Origin: Deltaproteobacteria bacterium
GTDB lineage: Bacteria > Desulfobacterota_B > Binatia > Bin18
DNA length: 12,985 bases
Direction of reading: 5' to 3'
Assembly (NCBI GenBank): GCA_012271025.1
Contig: JAAXHF010000014.1
Span: 1 to 12,985, forward strand
Part shown: positions 5,447-11,601 of the stretch, piece by piece
How positions within the stretch are numbered: the first letter of the stretch is position 1
How the letters are laid out: each line of letters begins with the position of its first letter
Notes under the pieces: generated by a model
Database searches by the model: none
Seen by the model: only the letters and a program-made list of their open reading frames with translations
What the model was told of the DNA's origin: nothing
Program-made: the position numbers and the translations under genes

Positions 5447-6163
5447 ATGGCAAGCGTTTTTCAGCGACTGTTCAAGTTCGGACAGTCCGAGGCCCACGCG
5501 GCCCTCGATAAGTTCGAAGACCCGATCAAAATGACCGAGCAGGGCATCCGTGACCTCAAGCGTGACCTCCAGGCCAGCATGAGCAGTTTGGCCGAGGTCA
5601 AAGCCATTGCCATCCGGCTCCGCCGCGACGCCGACGACAATAAAAACATGGCTGCCGAGTACGAGCGCAAGGCCATGCTGCTGCTCCAGAAGATGCAGAG
5701 CGGCGCGCTCGACCAGGCCGAGGCCGAGCGCTTGGCCGGCGAAGCCCTGCGGCGCAAAGAAGAGTGCCTGGACAAGGCCACCCGGAGCCAGCAGGACTGG
5801 CAGACTCAGGATGATATGGCCTCCCAGCTCCAGGGGAAGATCGAGAAGCTCAAGGCCACCGTCTCGAAATATGAAAACGATCTGGTGACCCTCAAAGCAC
5901 GGGCCAAAACTGCGGCTTCGACCAAGAAGATCAACCAGCAGCTGTCCAAGATCGACTCGTCCGGCACCATCGCCATGCTGGAAAAGATGCGCACCAAGGT
6001 GGAAGAGGACGAGTCGCTGGCCCAGGCCTACGGGTCGCTGGCCGACGCCGATCAGACCGTCGAGGATGAGATCGACAACGCCCTGAACGCAAAGGCCGCA
6101 CCCACGACCAGTAACGCCCTGGCCGAGTTGAAGGCCAAGATGGGGATCAGCGCCGGCGCCTAG
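5447..6163 (+). CDS. pspA: PspA/IM30 family envelope stress protein
   Basis: A 238-residue PspA/IM30 (ESCRT-III superfamily) protein. It begins with the amphipathic membrane-binding helix MASVFQRLFKFGQSEAHAALDKFEDP, written here as two parts: residues 1-13 and 14-26. Long alternating helical coiled coil follows to about residue 200 (for example RLRRDADDNKNMAAEYERKA), and the protein ends in a short tail NALAELKAKMGI, a common PspA C-terminus. PspA oligomerises on the inner membrane to stop proton leakage and remodel damaged bilayer. GGGAGA lies 6 nt before ATG 5447. No pspBC or pspF genes are nearby, so regulation differs from the E. coli psp operon; the K+ channel, YbjN-like and DUF4178 neighbours match the PspA clusters known from other bacteria. 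Confidence 0.95.
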   Translation: MASVFQRLFKFGQSEAHAALDKFEDPIKMTEQGIRDLKRDLQASMSSLAEVKAIAIRLRRDADDNKNMAAEYERKAMLLLQKMQSGALDQAEAERLAGEALRRKEECLDKATRSQQDWQTQDDMASQLQGKIEKLKATVSKYENDLVTLKARAKTAASTKKINQQLSKIDSSGTIAMLEKMRTKVEEDESLAQAYGSLADADQTVEDEIDNALNAKAAPTTSNALAELKAKMGISAGA

Positions 6164-6170
6164 TTAGCAC

Positions 6171-6222
6171 CAAGGTGAACGCTGATGACCACCTCATCAA
6201 GAAGAGATCATCGTTCACCTTG
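6171..6222 (+). promoter_or_regulatory. Intergenic hairpin between pspA and the DUF4178 gene
   Basis: A perfect 11-bp inverted repeat, CAAGGTGAACG (6171-6181) and CGTTCACCTTG (6212-6222), encloses 30 nt that contain a second small hairpin GATGA/TCATC (6184-6188, 6194-6198). It starts 8 nt after the pspA stop and ends at the AAGGAG ribosome site (6223-6228) of the next gene. No U tract follows, so it is unlikely to be a terminator; translation control, RNA processing or transcript stability is inferred. Confidence 0.5.
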
Positions 6223-6235
6223 AAGGAGAAGACCG

Positions 6236-6787
6236 GTGTCATTCCGCGACTGGCTACGGGGCGTGTTCGCCGGCAAAGCGCCGGAGCTGGATCCGCTCGA
6301 TCTTTCTCTGACCGACCTGAAAAAGGGCTATCTGGTCGATTACGACCTCAAGACCTGGCAGGTCACCAGCCACAACAGGTATGACTTTGACGGCGACCAG
6401 GCCCAGGAGTGGGAACTCTTCTCGGGCGATGAGCGCTGCTATCTGGGAGCCGAGAAGGACGACGAGTACGCCTGGTCGGTCAGCCGCAAGATTGCGTTTT
6501 CGGCCCTCGGCCCGGCGGTCAAAGACCACCTGCTCCAGCACGACGACCCGCCCCAGGCGATTGTGTACGACGGCACCCGCTACAGCCTGGAAGAGAGTGG
6601 CGCGGGGTATTTCTTTCCCGATGGCCGGGTGGCCGGCGATGAGCTGATCTACTGGGACTACACGGACGAGACGGGAGAGAAACTGCTGACGATCGAACAG
6701 TGGGGCGAGACCGAGTTTGAAGCCTCGGTCGGCAAGACGGTGCAGGCCTACGAGTTTCGGAATATTCTGCCCCAGCACGAGGAGTGA
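6236..6787 (+). CDS. DUF4178 domain protein
   Basis: A 183-residue soluble beta-rich protein matching the DUF4178 pattern: DLKKGYLVDYDLKTWQVTSH followed by the WELFSGDERCYLG segment, and a second half with LIYWDYTDE and a family-like end YEFRNILP. Function is unknown. DUF4178 genes are typically found with pspA, DUF350 and aminopropyltransferase genes, all of which occur here, so a role in a membrane-stress or polyamine-linked system is inferred. The start is GTG 6236, with AAGGAG 7 nt upstream, immediately 3' of the hairpin in the 72-nt gap after pspA. The gene ends 4 nt before the Uma2-like gene. Confidence 0.82.
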   Translation: MSFRDWLRGVFAGKAPELDPLDLSLTDLKKGYLVDYDLKTWQVTSHNRYDFDGDQAQEWELFSGDERCYLGAEKDDEYAWSVSRKIAFSALGPAVKDHLLQHDDPPQAIVYDGTRYSLEESGAGYFFPDGRVAGDELIYWDYTDETGEKLLTIEQWGETEFEASVGKTVQAYEFRNILPQHEE

Positions 6788-6791
6788 GAGC

Positions 6792-7265
6792 GTGCCTGTT
6801 GCCTCGCTGCCCAGCCTGTCGCCCATTGTTCTGCACCTTGGTCCGGTGCGCGGTAAGCTCGACGACCATGACTTCTTTGAGTTTTGCCAGTTGAACCCGG
6901 AGTGGCGTATTGAGCGGACCAGCGCAGGAGACCTCGTCATCATGGCACCAACAGGGGGGCTGACGGGCAGTCAAAACTTTACCCTGACCGAAGCGGAGCG
7001 CGAAGAATTTCCGCCACTGTGCCCGGATTTTGTTGTGGAGCTGCGCTCCCGCTCAGACAGCCTGACTTCTCTCCAGGCCAAGCTGGAAGAATATGTGGAG
7101 AATGGCGCCGAACTTGGCTGGTTGATCGACCCTCAAGAACGCACGGTGTATATTTACCGTCCTCGGACGGCGGTGCAGCGTGTGGACAATCCGCAAGAAA
7201 TCTCTGGCGACCCTGTTCTGCCGGGCTTCACCTTGGAGGTGGCCAGGCTGTGGCAGACACCATGA
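6792..7265 (+). CDS. Uma2 (DUF820) family nuclease-like protein, internally deleted
   Basis: A 157-residue Uma2 (PD-(D/E)XK nuclease fold) protein. The N-terminal part is standard (FFEFCQLNPEWRIERTSAGD, then LVIMAPTGG), as is the C-terminal part (CPDFVVELRSRSDSL, EYVENGAELGWLIDP, VLPGFTLEVARLW). The two are joined abruptly at GSQNF-TLTEAEREEF, about residues 61-65. Full-length relatives have about 50 further residues there, carrying the GFxLPxG...SPD segment with the first catalytic Asp, so this copy has probably lost activity by an in-frame deletion. GTG 6792 is chosen for GAGGAG 7 nt upstream. The gene overlaps no neighbour, is coupled to the DUF4178 gene by a 4-nt gap and converges on speE. 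It may be a late addition with no role in the stress operon. Confidence 0.8.
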   Translation: MPVASLPSLSPIVLHLGPVRGKLDDHDFFEFCQLNPEWRIERTSAGDLVIMAPTGGLTGSQNFTLTEAEREEFPPLCPDFVVELRSRSDSLTSLQAKLEEYVENGAELGWLIDPQERTVYIYRPRTAVQRVDNPQEISGDPVLPGFTLEVARLWQTP

Positions 7266-7314
7266 GTCGAGAAAAATGGAGGCGCCGAGTCACACAGCGC
7301 GCAGAACATTCTCT

Positions 7315-8895
7315 TCAATACACCTCCCAGCGGCCGCGTCGGTAGTACTCGTAGAGAATCGGCCGGCTCTCCTCGTTCACTGCTATTTGCTCGCGGTCGT
7401 CAAACATCCCTTTGCCGAAATACGCCATGGACAGCATGGCTTCTCGGTTCAGAAAACGCGTCTCAATGCCATCAAACGACAGACCTGTGACGGTTTCTTT
7501 GAGCGCCTTGTCGTCCAGCAGGCTGGCGTCCACGCCTAACACGAACCCCCACTCGCCCATGGTCGGAATGTGGGTGTGGTAGGCCAGCGTACTCAGGCCG
7601 GCCGCTTCGAGCGTCTTGTCGATGCACACAAACGCCCGGCGGGTAAAAAACGGACTCGTCGCCTGGGTGACCACCACTCCGCCCCGTTTGAGCTGCTTCT
7701 TGCACAAGCGGTAGAAATTGAGCGAATACAGACGCGCCAGAGCGACCGAATTGGGGTCCGGCAGATCGACGATGATGACGTCGAACAGCCGATCAGTCGT
7801 CCGCAGAAAGGCGAACGCATCGGTGTGTACGATCTCGACCCGAGGATCGTGCAGGGCGTTGTCGTTGAGTTGGACGAGGACCGGGTGGGAAGACGCCAGC
7901 TCGGTCATGGCCGGATCGAGGTCAACCAGGATGAGGTGGGTGACGCCCGGATGTTTGAGAACCTCGCGTGCCGCCAGACCGTCGCCGCCGCCCAGGATCA
8001 GAACCTCTTGCCCACCTGGTGAACGCCGGTCCCTGTCCGCAGCTGGGTTCGCCATCGTCCACCTGTTGCCGACCAGGCTCAGGGCCGGGTGGACCAGAGG
8101 CTCATGATAGCGCTCCTCGTCATAGCTGCTGAACTGCTGGTTGCCGTTGATGTAGAGCCAATAATCCTCCCGCCAGCGCGTCATGACCAGACGCTGGTAG
8201 GGGGTCTGTTCGACAAGGATGACCGTATCTTTGTACAGCGTCTGCTCGCCAAACAGGACAATCGGCTGGGCTCCCACGACCAGGCCGACTAGGCCGAGGC
8301 TGACCCCGGCCCACAGACCAGACATCAGCCGCGGGCGGGCCAACAAGGACCGGAAGCGGACCACAAACACGGACGCCACGGCAAAGTTGACCGTCCCCAA
8401 GGCAATCGGCGTATAGGTCAGGCCGAGATACGGCAGGGCCACAAAGGCAAAGATCAGGCCCCCTGCCAGCGCTCCGTAATAGTCCTTTTCCAGGACCGAA
8501 GAGATGTTCACCCGCAGTTCTTCGTAGTCGGCGTTGACGCGGGTGATGAGCGGAATTTCCATGCCGATCAACAGACCAATGACAGCCGCCAGGGGATAAA
8601 TGACGAACCCGACATTGTTGAAAAACGGGGACACGGCATAGCTGGCGACCGCCGCACTCGCGCACAGGACCGACAGGCTGAACTCGAGCAGGGTAAAGGT
8701 ATCGAGCAGATTGGTGCTGAAGGAGCGGCTCAGGCGGCTGCCCAGCCCCATGGCAAACAGCATCAGCGACATCAGCAGCGTCCACTGCAGGGTGGCATTG
8801 CCGAGGAAGTAGCTGGCCAGGGTGCACAGCACAAACTCGGCCACAATGCCCGCGCAGCCGGTCGCAAACAGGCACAGCTTCAGAAGGTGGTTCAT
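7315..8895 (-). CDS. speE: Membrane-anchored spermidine synthase-like aminopropyltransferase
   Basis: A 526-residue fusion of an N-terminal membrane domain (about six or seven TM helices in residues 1-215) and a C-terminal spermidine synthase-like domain (about 220-526). The enzyme part has TPYQRLVM (231-238), LYINGNQQF (247-255), DEERYHEPLVHPAL (259-272), the AdoMet-binding GGGDG (302-306), VDLDP (324-328) and the active-site DLPDPN (377-382), so the residues for transferring aminopropyl from decarboxylated AdoMet to a diamine appear intact. The divergent speD would supply that donor. ATG 8895 overlaps the 3' arm of a 14-bp hairpin, and GAGGAAGAGGGG precedes the start. It is the last gene of the minus-strand operon, 42 nt after the DUF350 gene, and converges on the Uma2-like gene with a 49-nt gap where I see no convincing terminator. 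Confidence 0.92.
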   Translation of the reverse strand: MNHLLKLCLFATGCAGIVAEFVLCTLASYFLGNATLQWTLLMSLMLFAMGLGSRLSRSFSTNLLDTFTLLEFSLSVLCASAAVASYAVSPFFNNVGFVIYPLAAVIGLLIGMEIPLITRVNADYEELRVNISSVLEKDYYGALAGGLIFAFVALPYLGLTYTPIALGTVNFAVASVFVVRFRSLLARPRLMSGLWAGVSLGLVGLVVGAQPIVLFGEQTLYKDTVILVEQTPYQRLVMTRWREDYWLYINGNQQFSSYDEERYHEPLVHPALSLVGNRWTMANPAADRDRRSPGGQEVLILGGGDGLAAREVLKHPGVTHLILVDLDPAMTELASSHPVLVQLNDNALHDPRVEIVHTDAFAFLRTTDRLFDVIIVDLPDPNSVALARLYSLNFYRLCKKQLKRGGVVVTQATSPFFTRRAFVCIDKTLEAAGLSTLAYHTHIPTMGEWGFVLGVDASLLDDKALKETVTGLSFDGIETRFLNREAMLSMAYFGKGMFDDREQIAVNEESRPILYEYYRRGRWEVY

Positions 8896-8933
8896 CCCCT
8901 CTTCCTCATCGACAGCTCAGGATGAACCACCTT
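8884..8933 (-). promoter_or_regulatory. speE: Start-codon-sequestering hairpin before speE
   Basis: A perfect 14-bp inverted repeat, read on the minus strand as AAGGTGGTTCATCC (8933-8920) and GGATGAACCACCTT (8897-8884), with a 22-nt loop. The 3' arm contains the speE ATG and its next three codons, and the loop contains the purine-rich ribosome site. The 5' arm starts 4 nt after the DUF350 stop. Folding would hide the start, and a ribosome finishing DUF350 would open it, so coupling of speE to DUF350 translation is inferred. Confidence 0.6.
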
Positions 8934-8937
8934 GAGG

Positions 8938-9783
8938 CTAGACACACCAGATAATCAGGAAAGACGCGCTCACGTAGGAGAACATCTCCAGGCAGGCCAC
9001 GCCGAGATGGGGCTGATCCTGTTCAACCAGCTTGGCCGAGATGCTCGTGCCGGGCAGCAGGAGTTTGTCGGTGGCGAAACGGACCACCGGCAGGAAGACC
9101 AGACCGACCAGGGCGTAGCTGCCAAAGGCCAGGAAATTGCGCTGCCAGGAGAAGAATTCCTCGCTGGCGGCAAAGCCCAGGATATTGCCCATGGCGATCA
9201 GCGCTCCGGCAAAGCTGACCCCGACCGCGACATTATCGCGCTCAATCTCGGTATGGATGCTGTAGGGGGTAATCCACTCATACATCAGCCCGGTCAGAAT
9301 CAGGCCCAGCTGTCCCACGCTCCAGAAGGCCAGGGCGGTCCAGATCGTGCCGGTTTCTCCCGACAGGGCGCCGAACAGGATGAGACCGGTGGCGGTATAC
9401 ACCCCGGCTTCGCTGATGCCGGTGCCCGCATTGTGGTCGTGGATGATTTCCCGTTCGTTGTCGAACTGAAACAGAATCAGCTTGTCACTGACCAGGGTCG
9501 AGAGGTTGAGCAGCACGATGCCCAGGGGACCGTACAGCAGGATATCGACCATGTCTTCGACCAAGCCGTGTGAGGGGCCGCTGAGCACCCCGCCGATGGT
9601 GAGCACCAGCCCCAGATAATAGCCGACCAGGGCCAGGGCCAGGGCCACATTGTCGTTGTCCACTAACTCTGTTGTGACCCGAAACGCGGGGTGCAGCACA
9701 TCGAACACCCGCTTGCCGACCCAGAACAAGGCGTAGGCGCACCCGAGATACAGCAGAGCCAGAATCAGTCCATCAAGCGTCAT
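8938..9783 (-). CDS. Double DUF350 integral membrane protein
   Basis: A 281-residue polytopic inner-membrane protein of about eight helices, built from two DUF350 units. Each unit shows the family pattern, NDNVALALALVGYYLGL in the first and RDNVAVGVSFAGALIAMG in the second, about 150 residues apart. Single-unit relatives such as E. coli YjfL are about 130 residues, so this is an internal duplication or fusion. Function is unknown; association with PspA and polyamine enzymes is the recurrent context. ATG 9783 is chosen, with GGGG close upstream, giving the start MTLDGL; a TTG at 9801 is in frame but lacks a ribosome site. It is the middle gene of the minus-strand operon. Confidence 0.88.
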   Translation of the reverse strand: MTLDGLILALLYLGCAYALFWVGKRVFDVLHPAFRVTTELVDNDNVALALALVGYYLGLVLTIGGVLSGPSHGLVEDMVDILLYGPLGIVLLNLSTLVSDKLILFQFDNEREIIHDHNAGTGISEAGVYTATGLILFGALSGETGTIWTALAFWSVGQLGLILTGLMYEWITPYSIHTEIERDNVAVGVSFAGALIAMGNILGFAASEEFFSWQRNFLAFGSYALVGLVFLPVVRFATDKLLLPGTSISAKLVEQDQPHLGVACLEMFSYVSASFLIIWCV

Positions 9784-9803
9784 GGCGTCCCCGGTCGTCA
9801 AAA

Positions 9804-9842
9804 GGTGAGCGTCATGTCCTCCAGTGTGTGATCACGCTCACC
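9804..9842 (-). promoter_or_regulatory. Intergenic hairpin between the lipoprotein and DUF350 genes
   Basis: A perfect 9-bp inverted repeat, read on the minus strand as GGTGAGCGT (9842-9834) and ACGCTCACC (9812-9804), with a 21-nt loop, followed by TTTT. It starts one base after the lipoprotein stop. A five-codon frame (MTLTF, 9815-9798) begins just before the 3' arm behind TGGAGG in the loop; the spacing of 2 nt makes its translation doubtful. A weak intrinsic terminator that trims downstream expression is the other reading, since the stem is followed by four Ts. Confidence 0.45.
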
Positions 9843-9843
9843 G

Positions 9844-10566
9844 TTATTTGCCGAAGCCGAAGCTGCGCGAGCGGAGCGAGGCGCCGCTGCTGCGGCCTAT
9901 GCGGTTTTGGAACTTCTGGCGGAAGCGTTGCTGACTGGCCACCTCGCGGGCTTGACGGCGCTCAAAAAAGCTCGGGTTGCGCTGCCTGGTGGTGGTGCCG
10001 TTGGTGCCGTACTCACGACCGGTCGGGCCGTAGTAGGGCCGGTTCCGGCTCTGGTAGCCCCGATACTGGTCATAATCCCGGCGAAAGATGCTTCCTCCGG
10101 CCAGCCCCAGCACGTCTCTCAGCAGCGCATATTTGCCGTAAAACTCCCAGAAGGAGTTGCCGCTGCTATCGCTCCGCCACCGCCCGTATTGTTCATTGCC
10201 GACGTAGTGATAGCCGGCCGGATGGGGGGTGGTGGTTTCCTGTCCTTCGCGTTTCGAGGCCAGGCTCATGCCGAGGAAGTTTTCATTCCTGCGATAGAAA
10301 TCCTCTGAGACTTCGAGCCAGTCGCTTGACCACACCTGCTCGCCCTGCAGGACCTTGTATTTGTGGTAATATGCAGGAAAAAATGTGCCGTCCTGCCGCA
10401 TATCCTCCAGGGCGATGGTGTACTCGGGAGCGTCGCGCAGCTGAGCCTTGAGCTGGTCGAGCGGAGACCGGGGAGCGGAGCAGCCCGGCAGCCCGAAGAG
10501 CGGCCCGAGGATCAGCCCGAGGATCAGCACCGGGCCGAGAAGCGGTGTGGAAAAGATATGACGCAT
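9844..10566 (-). CDS. Predicted lipoprotein with Arg/Gly/Tyr-rich C-terminus
   Basis: A 240-residue protein with a lipoprotein signal peptide: hydrophobic residues 8-26 and lipobox L-P-G-C with Cys29 as the predicted lipidation site. The mature middle (DAPEYTIALEDMRQDGTFF, YHKYKVLQGEQVWSSDWLEV) looks like a globular domain I do not recognise. From about residue 160 the tail is very basic and low in complexity (Arg, Gln, Tyr, Gly), ending RSRSFGFGK. Small lipoproteins with basic, glycine-rich ends also accompany DUF350 genes elsewhere (E. coli YjfM of DUF1190 is comparable in position), but homology is not shown. ATG 10566 gives the signal peptide; the frame is open to a TTG at 10629. It heads the minus-strand operon, divergent from speD. 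It may bind envelope polyanions or the membrane surface. Confidence 0.75.
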   Translation of the reverse strand: MRHIFSTPLLGPVLILGLILGPLFGLPGCSAPRSPLDQLKAQLRDAPEYTIALEDMRQDGTFFPAYYHKYKVLQGEQVWSSDWLEVSEDFYRRNENFLGMSLASKREGQETTTPHPAGYHYVGNEQYGRWRSDSSGNSFWEFYGKYALLRDVLGLAGGSIFRRDYDQYRGYQSRNRPYYGPTGREYGTNGTTTRQRNPSFFERRQAREVASQQRFRQKFQNRIGRSSGASLRSRSFGFGK

Positions 10567-10600
10567 GCCGTGCCCTTGCGCTAGCCGAGAGACACCACTC

Positions 10601-10629
10601 AGGATGAACAAACTTGTGGCCAGCGTCAA
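10601..10629 (-). promoter_or_regulatory. Candidate sigma70-type promoter for the lipoprotein-DUF350-speE operon
   Basis: On the minus strand TTGACG (10629-10624) is followed after 17 nt by CATCCT (10606-10601). The -35 box matches consensus at 5 of 6 positions, the -10 box at only 3 of 6. It lies 35 nt upstream of the lipoprotein ATG in the 113-nt divergent gap with speD. It is the best match I see there, not a firm call. Confidence 0.28.
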
Positions 10630-10679
10630 GCTCGACAGACACGAGGCATCAGACTGAAGCGGGACACGCGGTTACGACC

Positions 10680-11030
10680 ATGTCCAGAATAGGTACCCAT
10701 CTGCTCGCCGACCTGTACGGCATAGACTTGGCGCTGCTGCGGGACGAAGGAGAGCTGGTGCGCGTCTTTCGCGCCGCGCTTGATGGGGCCGGTTTCAGCG
10801 TGCTCCACCAGCTCAGCCACCGCTTTGCCGACGGCGGACAAGGCGTGACCGGCATGTTTCTGCTGTCCGTGTCCCACGCTACCTTTCATACCTTTCCCGA
10901 ACACGGGTATATGGCGGTGGATATTTTTTCGTGCGGCAGCGCCGATCCCCAGGCGGTCCTGAACGTCCTGACCCAGACCTTCGCGCCCCACACCGTCCAC
11001 ACCCGGCAGGTGGACAGGGGGGAGCGCTGA
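10680..11030 (+). CDS. speD: S-adenosylmethionine decarboxylase proenzyme (prokaryotic class 1B-like)
   Basis: A 116-residue AdoMet decarboxylase. The family makes decarboxylated AdoMet, the aminopropyl donor for spermidine synthesis, using a pyruvoyl group formed by self-cleavage before a serine. Landmarks are MSRIGTHLLADLYG at the start, SHRF (46-49), the processing region SVSHATFHTFPE (63-74), and VDIFSCG (80-86). Ser65, His70 and Cys85 line up with the Thermotoga enzyme's Ser63, His68 and Cys83. The residue before the processing serine is Val64, where the family normally has Glu, which could affect self-cleavage. ATG 10680 is chosen by homology because no strong ribosome site is visible; an ATG at 10614 is in frame but would extend across the divergent promoter region. 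It is divergent from the lipoprotein-DUF350-speE operon. Confidence 0.92.
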   Translation: MSRIGTHLLADLYGIDLALLRDEGELVRVFRAALDGAGFSVLHQLSHRFADGGQGVTGMFLLSVSHATFHTFPEHGYMAVDIFSCGSADPQAVLNVLTQTFAPHTVHTRQVDRGER

Positions 11031-11101
11031 GCGCGGACCGCTTCCTGAGGTGGGTCGCCTCTCCGTGCAGGCCTGGCCATTCACGCTGACCGTGCCAGCC
11101 G

Positions 11102-11437
11102 CTAAGGAATGAGTTTGACCAAAGTGACGGTCAGGCCGACAATGCCGACGGCCATGAGCCAGAGCTGTTTGTAGAGGGCGGTAAACTGCTCGGCCATGTC
11201 GGCCCGTAGGGTTTCCATGTCCGCTCGCACGGCCGCGAGGTCGGCTTTCGTCTCGCTTCGCAACTGCTCAATATCCGCTTTTACAGCCACCATATCGGCT
11301 TCCAGGACGGCGCGAACCTCGGTGAGATCAGCCTTGGTGGCGACGTTGCCGCCCAGAGCCTCGGCCTGGGCCTCCTCAAAGCCGGCCTGCTTGAGTGCCA
11401 TGACGGCTTTGTGGGTGTCAAAGGCCAACGCACTCAT
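11102..11437 (-). CDS. DUF1640-like coiled-coil protein with C-terminal membrane anchor
   Basis: A 111-residue protein starting MSALAFDTHKAVMALKQAGF, the typical N-terminus of DUF1640 (CCDC90-like) proteins: FDTHK followed by a helix and EEAQAEAL. The middle (about 35-88) is a heptad-like coiled coil with repeated KADL and RADM elements (ATKADL, VKADI, TKADL, VRADM, LRADM). Residues 93-111 form a single C-terminal transmembrane helix (LMAVGIVGLTVTLVKL). In eukaryotes the family includes MCU regulators; the bacterial role is unknown. AAAGGAG lies about 10 nt before ATG 11437. It follows etfA by 164 nt on the same strand, a gap in which I see no clear gene or terminator, and converges on speD. 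Confidence 0.82.
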   Translation of the reverse strand: MSALAFDTHKAVMALKQAGFEEAQAEALGGNVATKADLTEVRAVLEADMVAVKADIEQLRSETKADLAAVRADMETLRADMAEQFTALYKQLWLMAVGIVGLTVTLVKLIP

Positions 11438-11601
11438 GGCTGTGTGGCTCCTTTCTCGCTGTCCTGGCGGGGCTACAGCGCAAACAGCGCCTGATCTCGC
11501 GGTTCCGTTCGAGAAGCCGCTCTTCGGGCCACTCCCCGCACCCGACCGATGGGGCGACCATCACCGCTCACCTTGCGGCTGCCGGCCGGCCCTCCCCAGC
11601 G

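Noticed and set aside
7266..7314. Possible bidirectional terminator between the Uma2-like gene and speE
   Set aside because: Only 4-5 bp stems without a T tract are visible, too weak to call.
11031..11101. Possible terminator between convergent speD and the DUF1640-like gene
   Set aside because: Only short GC-rich pairings (TGGC/GCCA) and no T run.
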